DNA of 64,000 bases from Aeromonas diversa CDC 2478-85 (GCF_000819805.1 NZ_CDCE01000033.1:117636-181635), one strand, 5' to 3'. Numbered from the stretch's first letter, positions 1 to 9,149 are shown. Translations and numbers: made by a program. The notes: generated by a model not told the origin, from the sequence alone.

Positions 1-661
1 CGTATGGGGAGGCGTGCGGGCCAACGGGGTGCGGTTCGATCTCAGCCACGATCTGGGGGGGGCTGTGGGTTACTGGGGCAGCCTGCAGCAGCACCTGCTG
101 ACCGGTGAGAACGTGTCCGACAACTGGCGTACCCGCCTGATGGGGGGCGGCTACTACAAGCTCATCAATCAGGAGCACAGGCGTGCCAGCGTCGGCCTCA
201 ACACCATGTTGTGGCACTACCAGCGGGATCTGGGGGGCTACACCCTGGGGCAGGGGGGCTACTACAGCCCACAGCGCTACTTCTCCCTGGCATTGCCGGT
301 CAGCTATCGCCAACGCAGCAGCGACTGGTCGTGGGAGGTCAACGGCTCCGTCTCCTGGTCCCGCTCCCGTAGTGACGACACGCAACGCTACCCGCTCGCC
401 GGCCTGGTGCCGCCTGCCCTGCCGGATCGGGACGCCATTGAGCGCGGAGGCAGCAGCAGCGGAATTGGCTACACCCTGGGGGGGCTGGTGGAGTACCGTC
501 TGACCGATCACTGGCGCATCGGCGCCCGTATCGACATCCAGCAGGCCGACGACTATGCCCCGAGCCACGGGACCCTCTTCCTGCGTTACAGCTTCAAGCC
601 CTGGCAGGGAGATCTCGACATGCCTCCCCGTCCGCTCACTCCCTACGGGGAATTCGACTAA
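1..661 (+). CDS. bcsC: Cellulose synthase operon outer-membrane protein BcsC, C-terminal part (5' cut by window edge)
   Basis: Only the last ~219 residues are present; the frame is open to the left edge (first full codon at base 2). The sequence resembles the C-terminal beta-barrel domain of BcsC, the outer-membrane export channel for bacterial cellulose. It has alternating aromatic/polar beta-strand patterns and ends RYSFKPW...PLTPYGEFD, and membrane strands ending in aromatic residues are typical of porin-like barrels. In known bcs operons BcsC works with the inner-membrane synthase BcsA/BcsB and carries N-terminal TPR repeats, which would lie outside this window. The stop at 659-661 is only 15 bases from the convergent metal regulator. 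Confidence 0.85.
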   Translation, partial: VWGGVRANGVRFDLSHDLGGAVGYWGSLQQHLLTGENVSDNWRTRLMGGGYYKLINQEHRRASVGLNTMLWHYQRDLGGYTLGQGGYYSPQRYFSLALPVSYRQRSSDWSWEVNGSVSWSRSRSDDTQRYPLAGLVPPALPDRDAIERGGSSSGIGYTLGGLVEYRLTDHWRIGARIDIQQADDYAPSHGTLFLRYSFKPWQGDLDMPPRPLTPYGEFD

Positions 662-676
662 GCCGGTACTGCGCCC

Positions 677-952
677 CTACTTCAGATAGGAACGCAGCAC
701 CCGGCTCACGCTCTCCAGATCCTGCAGGCGCTGCTGCGGCGTGCTCTCTTCGGCCCCCAGGTGTTCCCGCAGATGTCCCTCCAGTACCTCCAGCATCAGG
801 CCGTTGACCGCGCCACGAATGGCGGCGATCTGCTGCAGCACGGCGCCGCAGTCGGTTTCTTGCTCCAGCGCCTGCTCGAGGGCGGCACTCTGTCCCCGGA
901 TGCGGCGCACCCGCGCCAGCAGCTTCTTCTTGTCGTGGATCGTGTGAGACAT
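677..952 (-). CDS. rcnR: RcnR/FrmR-family nickel/cobalt-sensing repressor (DmeR-like)
   Basis: A 91-residue all-helical repressor of the CsoR/RcnR family. The residues that bind Ni(II)/Co(II) in E. coli RcnR are all in register: His3, Cys35, His60 and His64. The N-terminus MSHTI and the block AAIRGAVNGLM are family hallmarks. Binding of metal should release DNA and de-repress the divergent efflux gene at 1021. The 68-base intergenic region holds an operator of the classic TACT-G tract-AGTA form. The RcnR-plus-DmeF pairing is known as DmeRF in other proteobacteria, so dmeR is an equally good name. The four ligand positions argue against formaldehyde-sensing FrmR or a copper-sensing CsoR. Confidence 0.9.
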   Translation of the reverse strand: MSHTIHDKKKLLARVRRIRGQSAALEQALEQETDCGAVLQQIAAIRGAVNGLMLEVLEGHLREHLGAEESTPQQRLQDLESVSRVLRSYLK

Positions 953-977
953 CTAGGCGCTCCAAACAATGCTTTAT

Positions 978-994
978 ATACTGGGGGGGAGTAT
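978..994. promoter_or_regulatory. RcnR-type operator between rcnR and dmeF
   Basis: ATACTGGGGGGGAGTAT is an inverted repeat (ATACT/AGTAT) around seven G residues. The published RcnR recognition site is TACT-G6-N-AGTA, which this fits exactly. It lies 27 bases before the dmeF start and 26 bases before the rcnR start, so one repressor could control both promoters. Confidence 0.85.
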
Positions 995-1020
995 ATTTCA
1001 TCTTTGCAGGAGCAGCCACC

Positions 1021-1989
1021 ATGTCGTCCCACCCCTTCCCCTGTCACGCCCCTCTGATCAACGAGGGGAATCCGCTCGCCGAACGCAAGACCCGCTGGGC
1101 CGTGCTACTCACCCTGGTGATGATGGTGGCCGAGATAGGTGGTGGCTGGTGGTTCAACTCCATGGCCCTGCTGGCCGATGGCTGGCACATGAGCTCCCAC
1201 GCCCTGGCATTGGGGCTGGCGGTGCTGGCCTATCGGGCGGCCCGCCACTTCGCGCGGGATCGCCGCTTCTGTTTCGGCACCTGGAAGATAGAGGTGCTGG
1301 GGGGGTTCACCAGTGCCCTGATGCTGATCGGGGTCGCCCTGCTGATGCTGGTGGAGTCCACCGAGCGACTGCTCAACCCGAGCGAGATCCACTACCAGCA
1401 GGCGATCGCCATCGCCGTGCTGGGGCTCATGGTCAACCTGGCTTGTGCCTGGTTGCTGAAGGATGATCACCACCACGGCCATCATCATGGTCACGATCAC
1501 CACCGTGAGCATCATCACGACCAGGATCATCATCACGATCTCAACCTGAGGGCCGCCTATCTGCACGTGCTGGCCGATGCGGCCACCTCTGTGCTGGCGA
1601 TCCTGGCCTTGTGCGGCGGGCTCTGGTGGGGGGCCAGCTGGCTCGACCCCGTCATGGGGATCGTCGGGGCTGGCCTGGTGGGCGTCTGGGCGCTGGGGCT
1701 AGTGCGCCAGACCGGACGGGTCCTGCTGGATGCCGAGATGGATGCCCCCGTGGTGGAGGAGATCCGCGAGCTGGTGGCCGAGGCCCCGGAGGGGGCGACC
1801 ATACGGGATCTCCACGTCTGGCGGGTGGGTCAGGGCAGCTATGCCTGCATGCTCTCCCTCTGGACCGAGGCGGCCCTGAGTGCCGATCAGATGCGCGAGC
1901 GGCTCGCCATTCATGAGGAGCTGGTCCACGTGACGGTCGAGATCACCCCTGCCGCCCTTCGTGATAGACAGCGCCCAGCAGTAGCCTGA
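1021..1989 (+). CDS. dmeF: Cation diffusion facilitator, Co(II)/Ni(II) efflux protein DmeF
   Basis: A 322-residue inner-membrane CDF transporter that should export divalent metal in exchange for protons. Hydrophobic segments begin at ~28. The metal site in the second membrane helix reads LADGWHMSSH (His56, His60), where zinc-type CDFs usually have HxxxD. A second HxxxD lies at His182/Asp186. A histidine-rich cytoplasmic loop (residues ~150-172, about 15 His) separates the two halves, and a C-terminal cytoplasmic domain follows. A GCAGGAG ribosome site precedes the ATG. The divergent Ni/Co regulator and its operator support Co/Ni rather than Zn as substrate. The 3' end overlaps the convergent gene at 1943 by 47 bases. 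Confidence 0.9.
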   Translation: MSSHPFPCHAPLINEGNPLAERKTRWAVLLTLVMMVAEIGGGWWFNSMALLADGWHMSSHALALGLAVLAYRAARHFARDRRFCFGTWKIEVLGGFTSALMLIGVALLMLVESTERLLNPSEIHYQQAIAIAVLGLMVNLACAWLLKDDHHHGHHHGHDHHREHHHDQDHHHDLNLRAAYLHVLADAATSVLAILALCGGLWWGASWLDPVMGIVGAGLVGVWALGLVRQTGRVLLDAEMDAPVVEEIRELVAEAPEGATIRDLHVWRVGQGSYACMLSLWTEAALSADQMRERLAIHEELVHVTVEITPAALRDRQRPAVA

Positions 1990-2335
1990 GCAGCAGATCC
2001 GACGGGTCGTCCAGCAGATGGCCCGTCTCCAGCAGCAGTGCCCCCTGGGGGCGGTAGCTGAGGGCGGCGTGAACCTGGCCCCTGGGATCGCGCACCTTGA
2101 TGTGGCCGATCAGCTCGCCATTGGCGCCGGGGTGGCAGTGCAGCTCTAGGGTGCGATCCTCCCCCAGCAGGGTGAAGTCCCGGGTGTGGGGCGGGGCATC
2201 CTCGTAGTCGGGCCAGCCGAAGAAACCGTAGTGCTCCGCCAGCGTGCTCGCCTGCTGGCAGAAGTCGGTAAAGAGGCGCAACAGGCTCTTGTACTCCTCG
2301 TCCAGCCGCACCGCCTGCTCCTTGCTTTTGCTCAT
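1943..2335 (-). CDS. Hypothetical protein, 130 residues
   Basis: I do not recognise this protein. The start at 2335 was chosen because AAGGAG lies just upstream of its ATG; the frame stays open for another 48 codons but without a better ribosome site. It begins MSKSKEQ, has an amphipathic N-terminal helix and a middle part rich in His, Asp and Glu (LELHCHPGANGEL, IKVRDPRGQVHAAL) that could be beta strands, then a leucine-rich end. There is no signal peptide or membrane segment. It converges on dmeF and overlaps its last 47 bases. No function can be inferred from context. Confidence 0.6.
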   Translation of the reverse strand: MSKSKEQAVRLDEEYKSLLRLFTDFCQQASTLAEHYGFFGWPDYEDAPPHTRDFTLLGEDRTLELHCHPGANGELIGHIKVRDPRGQVHAALSYRPQGALLLETGHLLDDPSDLLLRLLLGAVYHEGRQG

Positions 2336-2566
2336 GTCTGCTCCTTTGTCGTCACCGCATACCAGTTCAATTCCCTTCGCCCGCCGTCGTCTGTGAGCCA
2401 TCTCCAAGTTTCGGACAAAAGCGCCCATCAGGCTGATGGAAAAGGATTTTCTGCCAAAGAGATCACGTTCATTCCCCACCCGCCCTGATTAACATGTGGT
2501 CGCCCGACCCTTCGGGCCATGGACACACAGGTCCAGAGACAAACTACAGCGGGAATAATAAAAAAC

Positions 2567-5500
2567 ATGGATATGAAAAAGACCAAGGTGGCACTGGCGA
2601 TAGTGTCACTGCTTGCCCTATTGTCCGGATGTAACGGTAACGACTCCTCCACCACGGCGCCCGTGGTACCCCCCTCGGATGGCCCCGTGGCCCGTCTGCC
2701 CAATGTGACTCCACCCGGTGAGCTGGTGACCGCCGGCAAGAACGAGCTGGTGATCGCCCTGGTCGACACCCAGCGTGCCGCCGCCCGCAGTGCCGATGCG
2801 CCCTATACCGACTGGAGCATGCACCTGTGGAACAACGACGCCTGCAACGCCACCGATCCGGCCGGCCTCAACAGCGATTGGAACGACAAGTCCAAGACGC
2901 CCCTCAAGTCTGACGGCTTCGGTCCTGCCTGGGTGATCCCCCTGGCCAAGGCCGAAGGGTGCATCAATTTCATCGCCCGTGACGGCAGCCTTGGCAAGCT
3001 GAGTAACGACCTCAAGGTGCAGCTGGCCGAACACGCGGATCACACCGTGGCCATCGTGGCCGGCAAGGATCAGATCTACGGCAGCCGCGCCGAGGCCTTC
3101 AGTGCCGCCTTCGGGGTGGCCGGGGCCAGCGCCCATCTCATCGACGGCGAGACCCTGATCTGGGAAGGGGGCAAGGACAAGCCGCTGGTACGCCTCTACT
3201 ACTCCGAGAGCGGTGCCATTGCGGCCAACGACAAGGGTGAATTTGTCTTCCCCTATATCAGCCTCAAGCCGGTCGAACTGACCGAGGCTCAGAAGGCCAA
3301 GTATCCCCATCTCAAGGATAAGGCGGCCTTCCGCCTGCCGGCCGACCAGGATCTCAAGCCGCTGCTCAAGGGGGAATTGGTGGCCCTGGCGACCGATGGC
3401 GACGGCATACTGCAAGGGGCAACCCTGGTGCAGAGCGCCGGTGCCCTCGACGCCCTCTACGCCGGCAACGCCAAAGGGCTGGAGTACGGCGCCCTGGTCA
3501 AGGATGGCAAGGTGGCCTTCCGCCTCTGGGCGCCTACCGCCAAGTCAGTCAAGCTGGCCCTCTACGACGCCAAGCACCAGAAGGTAGGCGAGCAGGCCAT
3601 GACCTATGACGCGGCCAGCGGCAGCTGGAGCTATCAGGGGGGCAGCGAGCTGGTGGGCAAGTTCTACCGCTACGCCATGGAGGTCTACCACCCGGTCAGC
3701 CGCATGCTGGAACGCTATGAGGTGACCGATCCCTACTCCCTGAGCCTCTCCATGAACTCCGAGTTCAGCCAGGTGGTGGATCTCGAGGATCCGGCCCTCA
3801 AGCCGGCCGGTTGGGACAGCCTCAAGGCGCCCCACAGCCAGAGCAAGCCGGCCGACATCACCATCTACGAGGCCCACGTGCGGGATCTCACCGGCAACGA
3901 TGCCTCCACCGATACCGCCAAGCGCGGCAAGTTCGTCGGTCTGACCCAGGCCAGCTCGGTACCGGTGCAGCACCTCAAGTCCCTGGCCGAGGCCGGGGTG
4001 AGCCACCTTCACCTGCTGCCGGTGTTCGACATCGCGACCGTCAACGAGGATCCGGCCAAGGTAGTCAATCTGGACGACCCCTTCAGCAAGCTGTGTCAGG
4101 TCAATCCGGACGTGAAGAGCTCGGAATTTGCCGGCGACTGCGACGGCGGGCAGAGCGTGGAGCAGGTACTGGAGCGCCTCAAGGGGAGCGACAGCAAGGA
4201 CTCGCCCAAGGTACAGGCCCTCTACGGCTACGTGCGCGGGGTGGATGCCTTCAACTGGGGTTATGACCCCTACCACTACACAGTGCCGGAAGGCTCGTAC
4301 GCCACCAATGCCGAGGGGACGACCCGGATCAAGGAGTTCCGCGAGATGGTGCAATCCATCAAGCAGGAGATCGGCATGAACGTGGTGATGGATGTGGTCT
4401 ACAACCACACCAACGAGGCGGGTCTGGGCTCCAAGTCGGTGCTCGACAAGATAGTCCCCTGGTATTACCAGCGCCTCAATCCGGAAACCGGTGCGGTCGA
4501 GAACTCCACCTGCTGCTCCAACACGGCGCCGGAACACGCCATGTTCGCCAAGCTGATCGAAGACTCCTTGGTTACCTGGGCCAAGGAGTACAAGGTCGAT
4601 GCCTTCCGCTTCGACCTGATGGGCCACCATCCCAAGTCGCAGATGGTCGAGGCCCTGGCGGCGGTGAAGAAGGTGAACCCCGAGATGTACTTCTACGGCG
4701 AGGGCTGGAACTTCGGCGAGGTGGGGGACGACAAGCGTTTCGAGCAGGCGACCCAGAAACACCTGGCCGGCACCGGCATCGGCTCCTTCTCCGATCGCCT
4801 GCGTGACGCGGTGCGCGGCGGCAGCCCCTTCGACGGCGGCAATGGCCTGCGCGAGAGCCAGGGCTTCGGCAACGGTGCCTTCGTCTATCCCAACGAGATG
4901 AGCAAGGTGAGCAAGGCCCAGGCGCTGCACCTGGCCGACCTGACCCGTCTCGGCATGGCCGGCAACCTCAAGGCCTTCGTCCTGACCGACAAGGATGGCC
5001 TGCCCAAGCGCGGTGACGAGATCGACTACAACGGTCAGGCGGCCGGTTATGCCCAGGATCCTGTCGAGATCCAGAACTATGTCTCCAAGCACGACAACCA
5101 GACCCTGTTCGACATCCTCGCCTACAAGGCTCCGGAGGGGGCGGATCTGGTGCGGATGCAAGGGGTCTCGCTGGCCACTGTGCTGCTGGGGCAGGGCATT
5201 CCCTTCACCCACGCCGGCAGCGAACTGCTGCGCTCCAAGTCCATGGAGCGGGACAGCTATGACTCGGGTGACTGGTACAACAAGGTGGACTACACCCTGA
5301 CCGACAACAACTTCGACAAGGGGTTGCCGCGCAAGGACAAGGACGAGGGGAACTACGACCTGATCGAGCAGGTGCTGGCCAAACACGCCAAGCCGACCGG
5401 TGCCGACATGGCGCAGGTCAACGGCTTCTATCAGGAGCTGGTGCGTCTGCGCTACTCCACTCCTCTGCTGCGTCTGGGCAGTGGTGCCGAGGTGATCAAG

Positions 5501-6199
5501 CGGGTCGACTTCCGCAATACCGGACCGGATCAGGTGCCCGGGCTTATCGTCATGACCATAGACGATGGCATCAAGGCCGGCGCCGATCTGGATGCCTCCG
5601 CCGACGGGGTGCTGGTGGTGATCAACGCCAGCAATGCCGAGCAGAGTGTCGGTCACTTCGTCGACGGGGATGGCCAGCCCATCGATCTCTCGACCCTGAT
5701 CCGCAGCGACAGGCACGACGTGGCCGGCATCGCCGGTGACTCCCGTGTCGAAGGCGGCATGGTCAAGGTCTCTCCCTGGTCTGCCGCCCTCTTCGTCAAG
5801 CCCCAGAGCGCCGAGCGCAGCGGTCTGCCGGTTGGCAAGAAGGTCGATCTCGCTACCGTGCCGCCGTTTGGTACCACCAAGGTCTATCTGCGTGGCCTGT
5901 TGGGCCAGTGGGACGCGGTCAACGAGTTTGCCTTCGGCGGCAACTACGCCTATCAGTTCGCCACCGAGGTGGCGGCCGACAAGGTAGGGGCGACCGAAAC
6001 CAAGGTGGCCGATGCCAACTGGGGCAGCCTCAACTACGGCAAGTGCAGCGACACCCCGACCCTGAAGGCCGGTGCGCAGGTCACCCTGTGCAAGAACGGC
6101 GACAATCTGGCCGTCGAGCTGGGCCAGACCGGCCGCTACACCTTCACCCTCAAGGCCCAGGACAAGGAGCATCCGACCCTGGCCCTGAGCCTGCAGTAA
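2567..6199 (+). CDS. pulA: Pullulanase, type I, secreted lipoprotein
   Basis: A ~1210-residue GH13 enzyme that cleaves alpha-1,6 branches of pullulan and limit dextrins. The start at 2567 gives a clean lipoprotein signal (MDMKKTK, hydrophobic core, lipobox LLSGC), so the protein should be lipidated and probably exported by type II secretion as in Klebsiella. The type I signature [10 protein letters not shown] is at ~562. The four GH13 regions are visible: DVVYNH (~608), FRFDLMGHH with the nucleophile Asp (~680), the acid/base Glu in GEGWNF (~711) and SKHDNQ (~842). An N-terminal carbohydrate-binding region precedes the catalytic core, and a C-terminal beta domain follows. An upstream in-frame ATG at 2519 is possible but would bury the signal peptide. 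No convincing MalT box was found. Confidence 0.92.
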   Translation: MDMKKTKVALAIVSLLALLSGCNGNDSSTTAPVVPPSDGPVARLPNVTPPGELVTAGKNELVIALVDTQRAAARSADAPYTDWSMHLWNNDACNATDPAGLNSDWNDKSKTPLKSDGFGPAWVIPLAKAEGCINFIARDGSLGKLSNDLKVQLAEHADHTVAIVAGKDQIYGSRAEAFSAAFGVAGASAHLIDGETLIWEGGKDKPLVRLYYSESGAIAANDKGEFVFPYISLKPVELTEAQKAKYPHLKDKAAFRLPADQDLKPLLKGELVALATDGDGILQGATLVQSAGALDALYAGNAKGLEYGALVKDGKVAFRLWAPTAKSVKLALYDAKHQKVGEQAMTYDAASGSWSYQGGSELVGKFYRYAMEVYHPVSRMLERYEVTDPYSLSLSMNSEFSQVVDLEDPALKPAGWDSLKAPHSQSKPADITIYEAHVRDLTGNDASTDTAKRGKFVGLTQASSVPVQHLKSLAEAGVSHLHLLPVFDIATVNEDPAKVVNLDDPFSKLCQVNPDVKSSEFAGDCDGGQSVEQVLERLKGSDSKDSPKVQALYGYVRGVDAFNWGYDPYHYTVPEGSYATNAEGTTRIKEFREMVQSIKQEIGMNVVMDVVYNHTNEAGLGSKSVLDKIVPWYYQRLNPETGAVENSTCCSNTAPEHAMFAKLIEDSLVTWAKEYKVDAFRFDLMGHHPKSQMVEALAAVKKVNPEMYFYGEGWNFGEVGDDKRFEQATQKHLAGTGIGSFSDRLRDAVRGGSPFDGGNGLRESQGFGNGAFVYPNEMSKVSKAQALHLADLTRLGMAGNLKAFVLTDKDGLPKRGDEIDYNGQAAGYAQDPVEIQNYVSKHDNQTLFDILAYKAPEGADLVRMQGVSLATVLLGQGIPFTHAGSELLRSKSMERDSYDSGDWYNKVDYTLTDNNFDKGLPRKDKDEGNYDLIEQVLAKHAKPTGADMAQVNGFYQELVRLRYSTPLLRLGSGAEVIKRVDFRNTGPDQVPGLIVMTIDDGIKAGADLDASADGVLVVINASNAEQSVGHFVDGDGQPIDLSTLIRSDRHDVAGIAGDSRVEGGMVKVSPWSAALFVKPQSAERSGLPVGKKVDLATVPPFGTTKVYLRGLLGQWDAVNEFAFGGNYAYQFATEVAADKVGATETKVADANWGSLNYGKCSDTPTLKAGAQVTLCKNGDNLAVELGQTGRYTFTLKAQDKEHPTLALSLQ

Positions 6200-6277
6200 G
6201 GATCCCGGCCCACCTGCGGCTCGGCGCCTGTGGGTCCGCTTCCGCCTTGGGCGGAATAACACCGAGAGAGTAAGAGA

Positions 6278-6307
6278 GGGGGCGCGGGAAACTGCGCCCC
6301 CTGTTTC
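6278..6307 (+). terminator. Rho-independent terminator after pulA
   Basis: An 8-bp perfect stem, GGGGGCGC/GCGCCCCC (6278-6285 and 6294-6301), with an 8-base loop, followed by TGTTTCG. A second small hairpin, TTCCGCC-TT-GGCGGAA-like (6240-6256), lies just before it. Confidence 0.65.
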
Positions 6308-6392
6308 GATTCAAGAAACGCGGTGCTTTGGTCGCTATGACAAACAAAACCGCCCTGCGAGGGCGCCGCGTTCACCTGCCGAGACTCTTCTG

Positions 6393-7433
6393 ATGACCCA
6401 AGCCCGAATCAAGTTCGCCATCGACGATGGCTCTACCAATGTCAAAGTCAGCTGGATCGAGGGAGGCGTGCTCAAGACAGTGGTCTCTCCCAACTCCTTT
6501 CGCAAGGATTGGAAGAGCGCGGCCCTGCTGCGTGGCCAGAAGGTGTTCAACTACACCATAGGCACCACCAAGTACACCTATGACGCCACCTCCGACAAGG
6601 CGCTCTCGACCACCCATATCGAATATCAGTACGACGATCTCAACCTGTTGGCGGTGCACCACGCCCTGCTGCAGACCGGGATCGCGCCGTGCCCGGTCAG
6701 CGTGGTGGTGACCCTGCCCATCACCGAGTACTACAACCCGGACGACTGCCAGCGCAACGAGGCCAAGATCGAGGCCAAGCGCCACAACCTGATGCGCGAG
6801 ATCAGCCTCAACAAGGGCGAGCTGTTCCAGATCGTGGACGTGGAGGTGATGCCCGAGAGCCTGCCGGCTGTGCTCTCCCATCTGCTCGACTCCAACTGCA
6901 ACGAGTTCACCAAGTCCCTGGTGATCGACTGTGGTGGCACTACCCTCGACATGGGGATCATTGTGGGCGAGTTTGACGACGTCTCGGCCATCTACGGCAA
7001 CAACGAGATCGGTGTCTCCATGGTGACCGATGCGGCGCGCAAGGCGCTGGCGGCAGCCGACAGTGACTCCAGCTACCTGGTGGCCAACGAGCTGATCAAG
7101 CGTCGTCTCGACAGCGCCTTCGTCCAGAGCGTGGTCAACGACGAGTCGCGCATCCCCGAGATCCTGCGCCGCATCGAGACCAAGATCCAGGAGCTGGGGG
7201 ATCAGGTCGCCTTCGAGGCGAAGAAGTTCGCCAAGAACCCGAACCGGGTCTACCTGGTTGGCGGTGGCGCCCCCCTCATCGAGGCGGCGATCCGCGAGGC
7301 CTACCCGACCCTGGGTGAGCGGGTGATGATGATAGAGAATCCCCAGAGCGCTCTCTCCCGGGAGATCTGCCTCTACCACGCCGATGAGGCCACCGTCGAT
7401 CTGGCCGAGCCCATGCTGCTCGAGGTCGAGTGA
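6393..7433 (+). CDS. ParM/StbA-like actin-family ATPase
   Basis: A 346-residue protein of the actin/Hsp70 ATPase fold, closest in look to plasmid segregation ParM. It has a phosphate-1 loop IDDGSTNVKVSW at the N-terminus, a phosphate-2 loop VIDCGGTTLDMGI near 180 and an adenosine motif YLVGGGAPLIE near 286. ParM filaments push replicated plasmids apart when capped by ParR bound to a centromere. The next gene is stop/start-coupled and looks like ParR. The setting is chromosomal, between pulA and arfB, with no plasmid replication or transfer genes nearby. No strong ribosome site precedes the ATG at 6393. No iteron array like R1 parC is visible in 6200-6392. The chromosomal role is unknown. Confidence 0.8.
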   Translation: MTQARIKFAIDDGSTNVKVSWIEGGVLKTVVSPNSFRKDWKSAALLRGQKVFNYTIGTTKYTYDATSDKALSTTHIEYQYDDLNLLAVHHALLQTGIAPCPVSVVVTLPITEYYNPDDCQRNEAKIEAKRHNLMREISLNKGELFQIVDVEVMPESLPAVLSHLLDSNCNEFTKSLVIDCGGTTLDMGIIVGEFDDVSAIYGNNEIGVSMVTDAARKALAAADSDSSYLVANELIKRRLDSAFVQSVVNDESRIPEILRRIETKIQELGDQVAFEAKKFAKNPNRVYLVGGGAPLIEAAIREAYPTLGERVMMIENPQSALSREICLYHADEATVDLAEPMLLEVE

Positions 7434-8110
7434 TGAACCCGGGCAAGAAGCTCAACCTCTCCCTCTATCTCAACCCGGCACACAGCGCGGCGGACCAGCG
7501 TGCCGCCGGCGCACTGCAACAGTGGTACCTGGGCCTGCGCCAGAGTGGCAGCGAGCGGGACGACGTCAGCATGGCCATGCGGACCTTCCACCGTAGCGTC
7601 TACCTGGCCGGGCTGCAGCTCCACCTGCTGAGCCCCCGGCTCTGCCAGCACGTGGCCGAGTCCATCGGACGCGAGCCGCTGACCCTGGCCGAGCTCACCG
7701 CCGAGTTGCTGCGCTGCGAGCTGCTCCCCCGGGTCCCCGGGATGGAGGCCGAGGAGCAGGAGGCGAGCTTCTCCCCCCGCCAGCTGGAGCAGATCCAGCT
7801 GCTGCTGAGCCATGCCCGAGCCAGCGGCGAGACGGCGCGGGAGGTGGCCGGAGAGGCCCATGAGGTGCTGCTCGATAGCCTGCTGGAGGCGCAGCAGGCC
7901 GAGTTTGCCCAGCTGCGCGGCGAGCTGGAGCGGCTGCGCGCACTGGCCGAGCAGCAGGCGTTGCAGCTGCAGCAGCTGAGGCTGAGCGGCCGTGCTGTGA
8001 CCGGTGCGGTCGAGAGCAGCCGGGGCAGCAGCACGGAGGAGATAAGCCTGGCCGAGATGGCGCCACCGACCGAGAAGATGCAGAAGGTGAGGCAGAAGGG
8101 GATCTTCTGA
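7433..8110 (+). CDS. ParR/StbB-like adaptor, partner of the ParM-like protein
   Basis: A 225-residue basic-to-acidic protein whose ATG at 7433 overlaps the ParM-like stop (TGATG), so the two are translationally coupled. The N-terminus (KKLNLSLYLNPAHSAAD, then a helix pair to ~80) resembles the ribbon-helix-helix N-terminus of plasmid R1 ParR in pattern and position. From ~140 to ~190 there is a long Glu/Gln/Leu-rich stretch (LLEAQQAEFAQLRGELERL) typical of a coiled coil. The end is Lys-rich. It is about twice as long as R1 ParR. The assignment rests on gene position plus the N-terminal pattern. A GTG three bases upstream is an alternative start. Confidence 0.6.
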   Translation: MNPGKKLNLSLYLNPAHSAADQRAAGALQQWYLGLRQSGSERDDVSMAMRTFHRSVYLAGLQLHLLSPRLCQHVAESIGREPLTLAELTAELLRCELLPRVPGMEAEEQEASFSPRQLEQIQLLLSHARASGETAREVAGEAHEVLLDSLLEAQQAEFAQLRGELERLRALAEQQALQLQQLRLSGRAVTGAVESSRGSSTEEISLAEMAPPTEKMQKVRQKGIF

Positions 8111-8116
8111 GACGAG

Positions 8117-8146
8117 AGAGCGTGGCACCGGCCACGCTCTTCTGTT
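8117..8146. terminator. Bidirectional terminator between the ParMR-like pair and the DUF1294 gene
   Basis: A perfect 10-bp stem, AGAGCGTGGC/GCCACGCTCT, with ACCG loop (8117-8140), followed by TCTGTTTTC. The convergent gene ends 2 bases beyond. Confidence 0.7.
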
Positions 8147-8147
8147 T

Positions 8148-8495
8148 TCAGGGGTTGCTCCACCAGAGCAGGGCGGCGAAGAAGAGCAGGTTGCCGGCCA
8201 CGCTCAGCCACAGCGGCAGCTTGTACTCTTTCTTGCTCGACTTGTGGCGCAGAAACTGGCGCGCCAGCAGGGCGCCGGGCCAGCCACCGAGCCAGCTCCA
8301 GGTGTGCAGGGTCTGCTCGGGGACGCGCTGGCGCTTGAGACGGGCGGCCCGCTTGTCCCAGCCATAGACCAGGAAGGTGAGCAGGCTCATGGCGGCATAG
8401 AAGAGGGCGACCGGCAGGGGCAGGTGGCGACTCAACACCAGCAGGGGCAGGGCCAGCAGCTGGCCGAGGGCGAGCAGGGTCTGAAAGCTGGTCAT
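8148..8495 (-). CDS. DUF1294-family small membrane protein
   Basis: A 115-residue membrane protein matching the DUF1294 pattern: two hydrophobic segments at ~5-45, then the conserved cytoplasmic block VYGWDKRAARLKRQRVPE and LGGWPGALLARQFLRHKS, then a final hydrophobic segment (~95-112). Function is unknown in the family, which is sometimes fused to cold-shock domains; no such domain is present here. Its ATG abuts the stop of arfB (0-base gap), so the two are probably co-transcribed. Confidence 0.75.
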   Translation of the reverse strand: MTSFQTLLALGQLLALPLLVLSRHLPLPVALFYAAMSLLTFLVYGWDKRAARLKRQRVPEQTLHTWSWLGGWPGALLARQFLRHKSSKKEYKLPLWLSVAGNLLFFAALLWWSNP

Positions 8496-8957
8496 CTAGT
8501 CTCCGATAGGGGCGCGGCGACCCGCCTTGATGGCCCCCTTGCGCTTTTTGGCGTCGACCCGGCGCACCTGGGAGCCGCGGGTTGGTCGGGTGGCGTGGCG
8601 CGTCTTGGGCCGCTCGGCGGCCTTCTTGAGCAGGGTGAGCAGGCGCTCGATGGCCTCCTGACGGTTCATCTCCTGACTGCGATGACTCTCGCTGCGGATC
8701 AGGATGAAGCCATCGTGGACCCGGCTGTCGCGCAGGCGATCCAACCCCTCCTTGTAGTGATCTGGCAGGGTGGGGGAGGCGCGATAGTCAAAACGCAGCC
8801 AGACTGCGGAGTCGGTCTTGTTGACGTGCTGGCCGCCGGCCCCTTGGGCGCGCATGGTCTGGAACTGCAACTCGTGCCATGGCAACAGGCAGCGTTGCGA
8901 GACAAACAGGCCGTTGGGGGGAGGTGAAAGCATGGTGAAACTGTCGCTGTGGTGCAT
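8496..8957 (-). CDS. arfB: Peptidyl-tRNA hydrolase ArfB (ribosome rescue)
   Basis: A release-factor-like protein that frees stalled ribosomes lacking a stop codon by hydrolysing peptidyl-tRNA. It carries the GGQ motif in the context RAQGAGGQHVNKTDSAVWLRFD, then SESHRSQEMNRQEA, and a Lys/Arg-rich tail (VDAKKRKGAIKAGRRA) that in ArfB enters the empty mRNA channel. There is no codon-recognition domain. The start is uncertain: ATGs at 8957 and 8933 are both in frame and neither has a good ribosome site; the open frame extends to 9038. E. coli ArfB is 140 residues, close to either choice (153 or 145). It is followed without a gap by the DUF1294 gene. Confidence 0.85.
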   Translation of the reverse strand: MHHSDSFTMLSPPPNGLFVSQRCLLPWHELQFQTMRAQGAGGQHVNKTDSAVWLRFDYRASPTLPDHYKEGLDRLRDSRVHDGFILIRSESHRSQEMNRQEAIERLLTLLKKAAERPKTRHATRPTRGSQVRRVDAKKRKGAIKAGRRAPIGD

Positions 8958-9149
8958 GTCGTCAGCATTGTAATGCCTGTCTCTCCGAGGGTCGAATCCC
9001 GGTACACTCGCCTGTATAAATCCTGAATTTAATCGCAATCAAAAAAATATTTCCCGATAGGAGATCTGGACTTGTGCGGAGTGGGAGAGTATGCAAAATA
9101 CAAACGCGAATTATTGCTACTTGCACCCTAGCTCCAGGAACACGAAGAG

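Noticed and set aside
2405..2566. MalT box upstream of pulA
   Set aside because: Pullulanase genes are often MalT-controlled, but I could not find a clear GGGGATGAGG-like site in either orientation.
3545..6262. A 905-codon open frame on the minus strand of pulA, and similar giants opposite fbpAB (9117-10994), ptsP (29568-31247), ileS (39406-42237) and recC (56601-60014)
   Set aside because: These mirror strongly coding GC-rich genes in the antisense frame, where stops are rare. The translations have no recognisable motifs and no ribosome sites, while the opposite strand encodes well-known proteins.
6200..6392. parC-like iteron centromere upstream of the ParM-like gene
   Set aside because: Only hairpins were found (6240-6256, 6278-6301, a GTTTC/GAAAC pair near 6303-6319). 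No set of direct repeats with regular spacing is present.
9030..9130. Fur box upstream of fbpA
   Set aside because: The stretch is AT-rich and regulation by Fur is expected for the family, but no 19-mer with a good match to the Fur consensus could be aligned.
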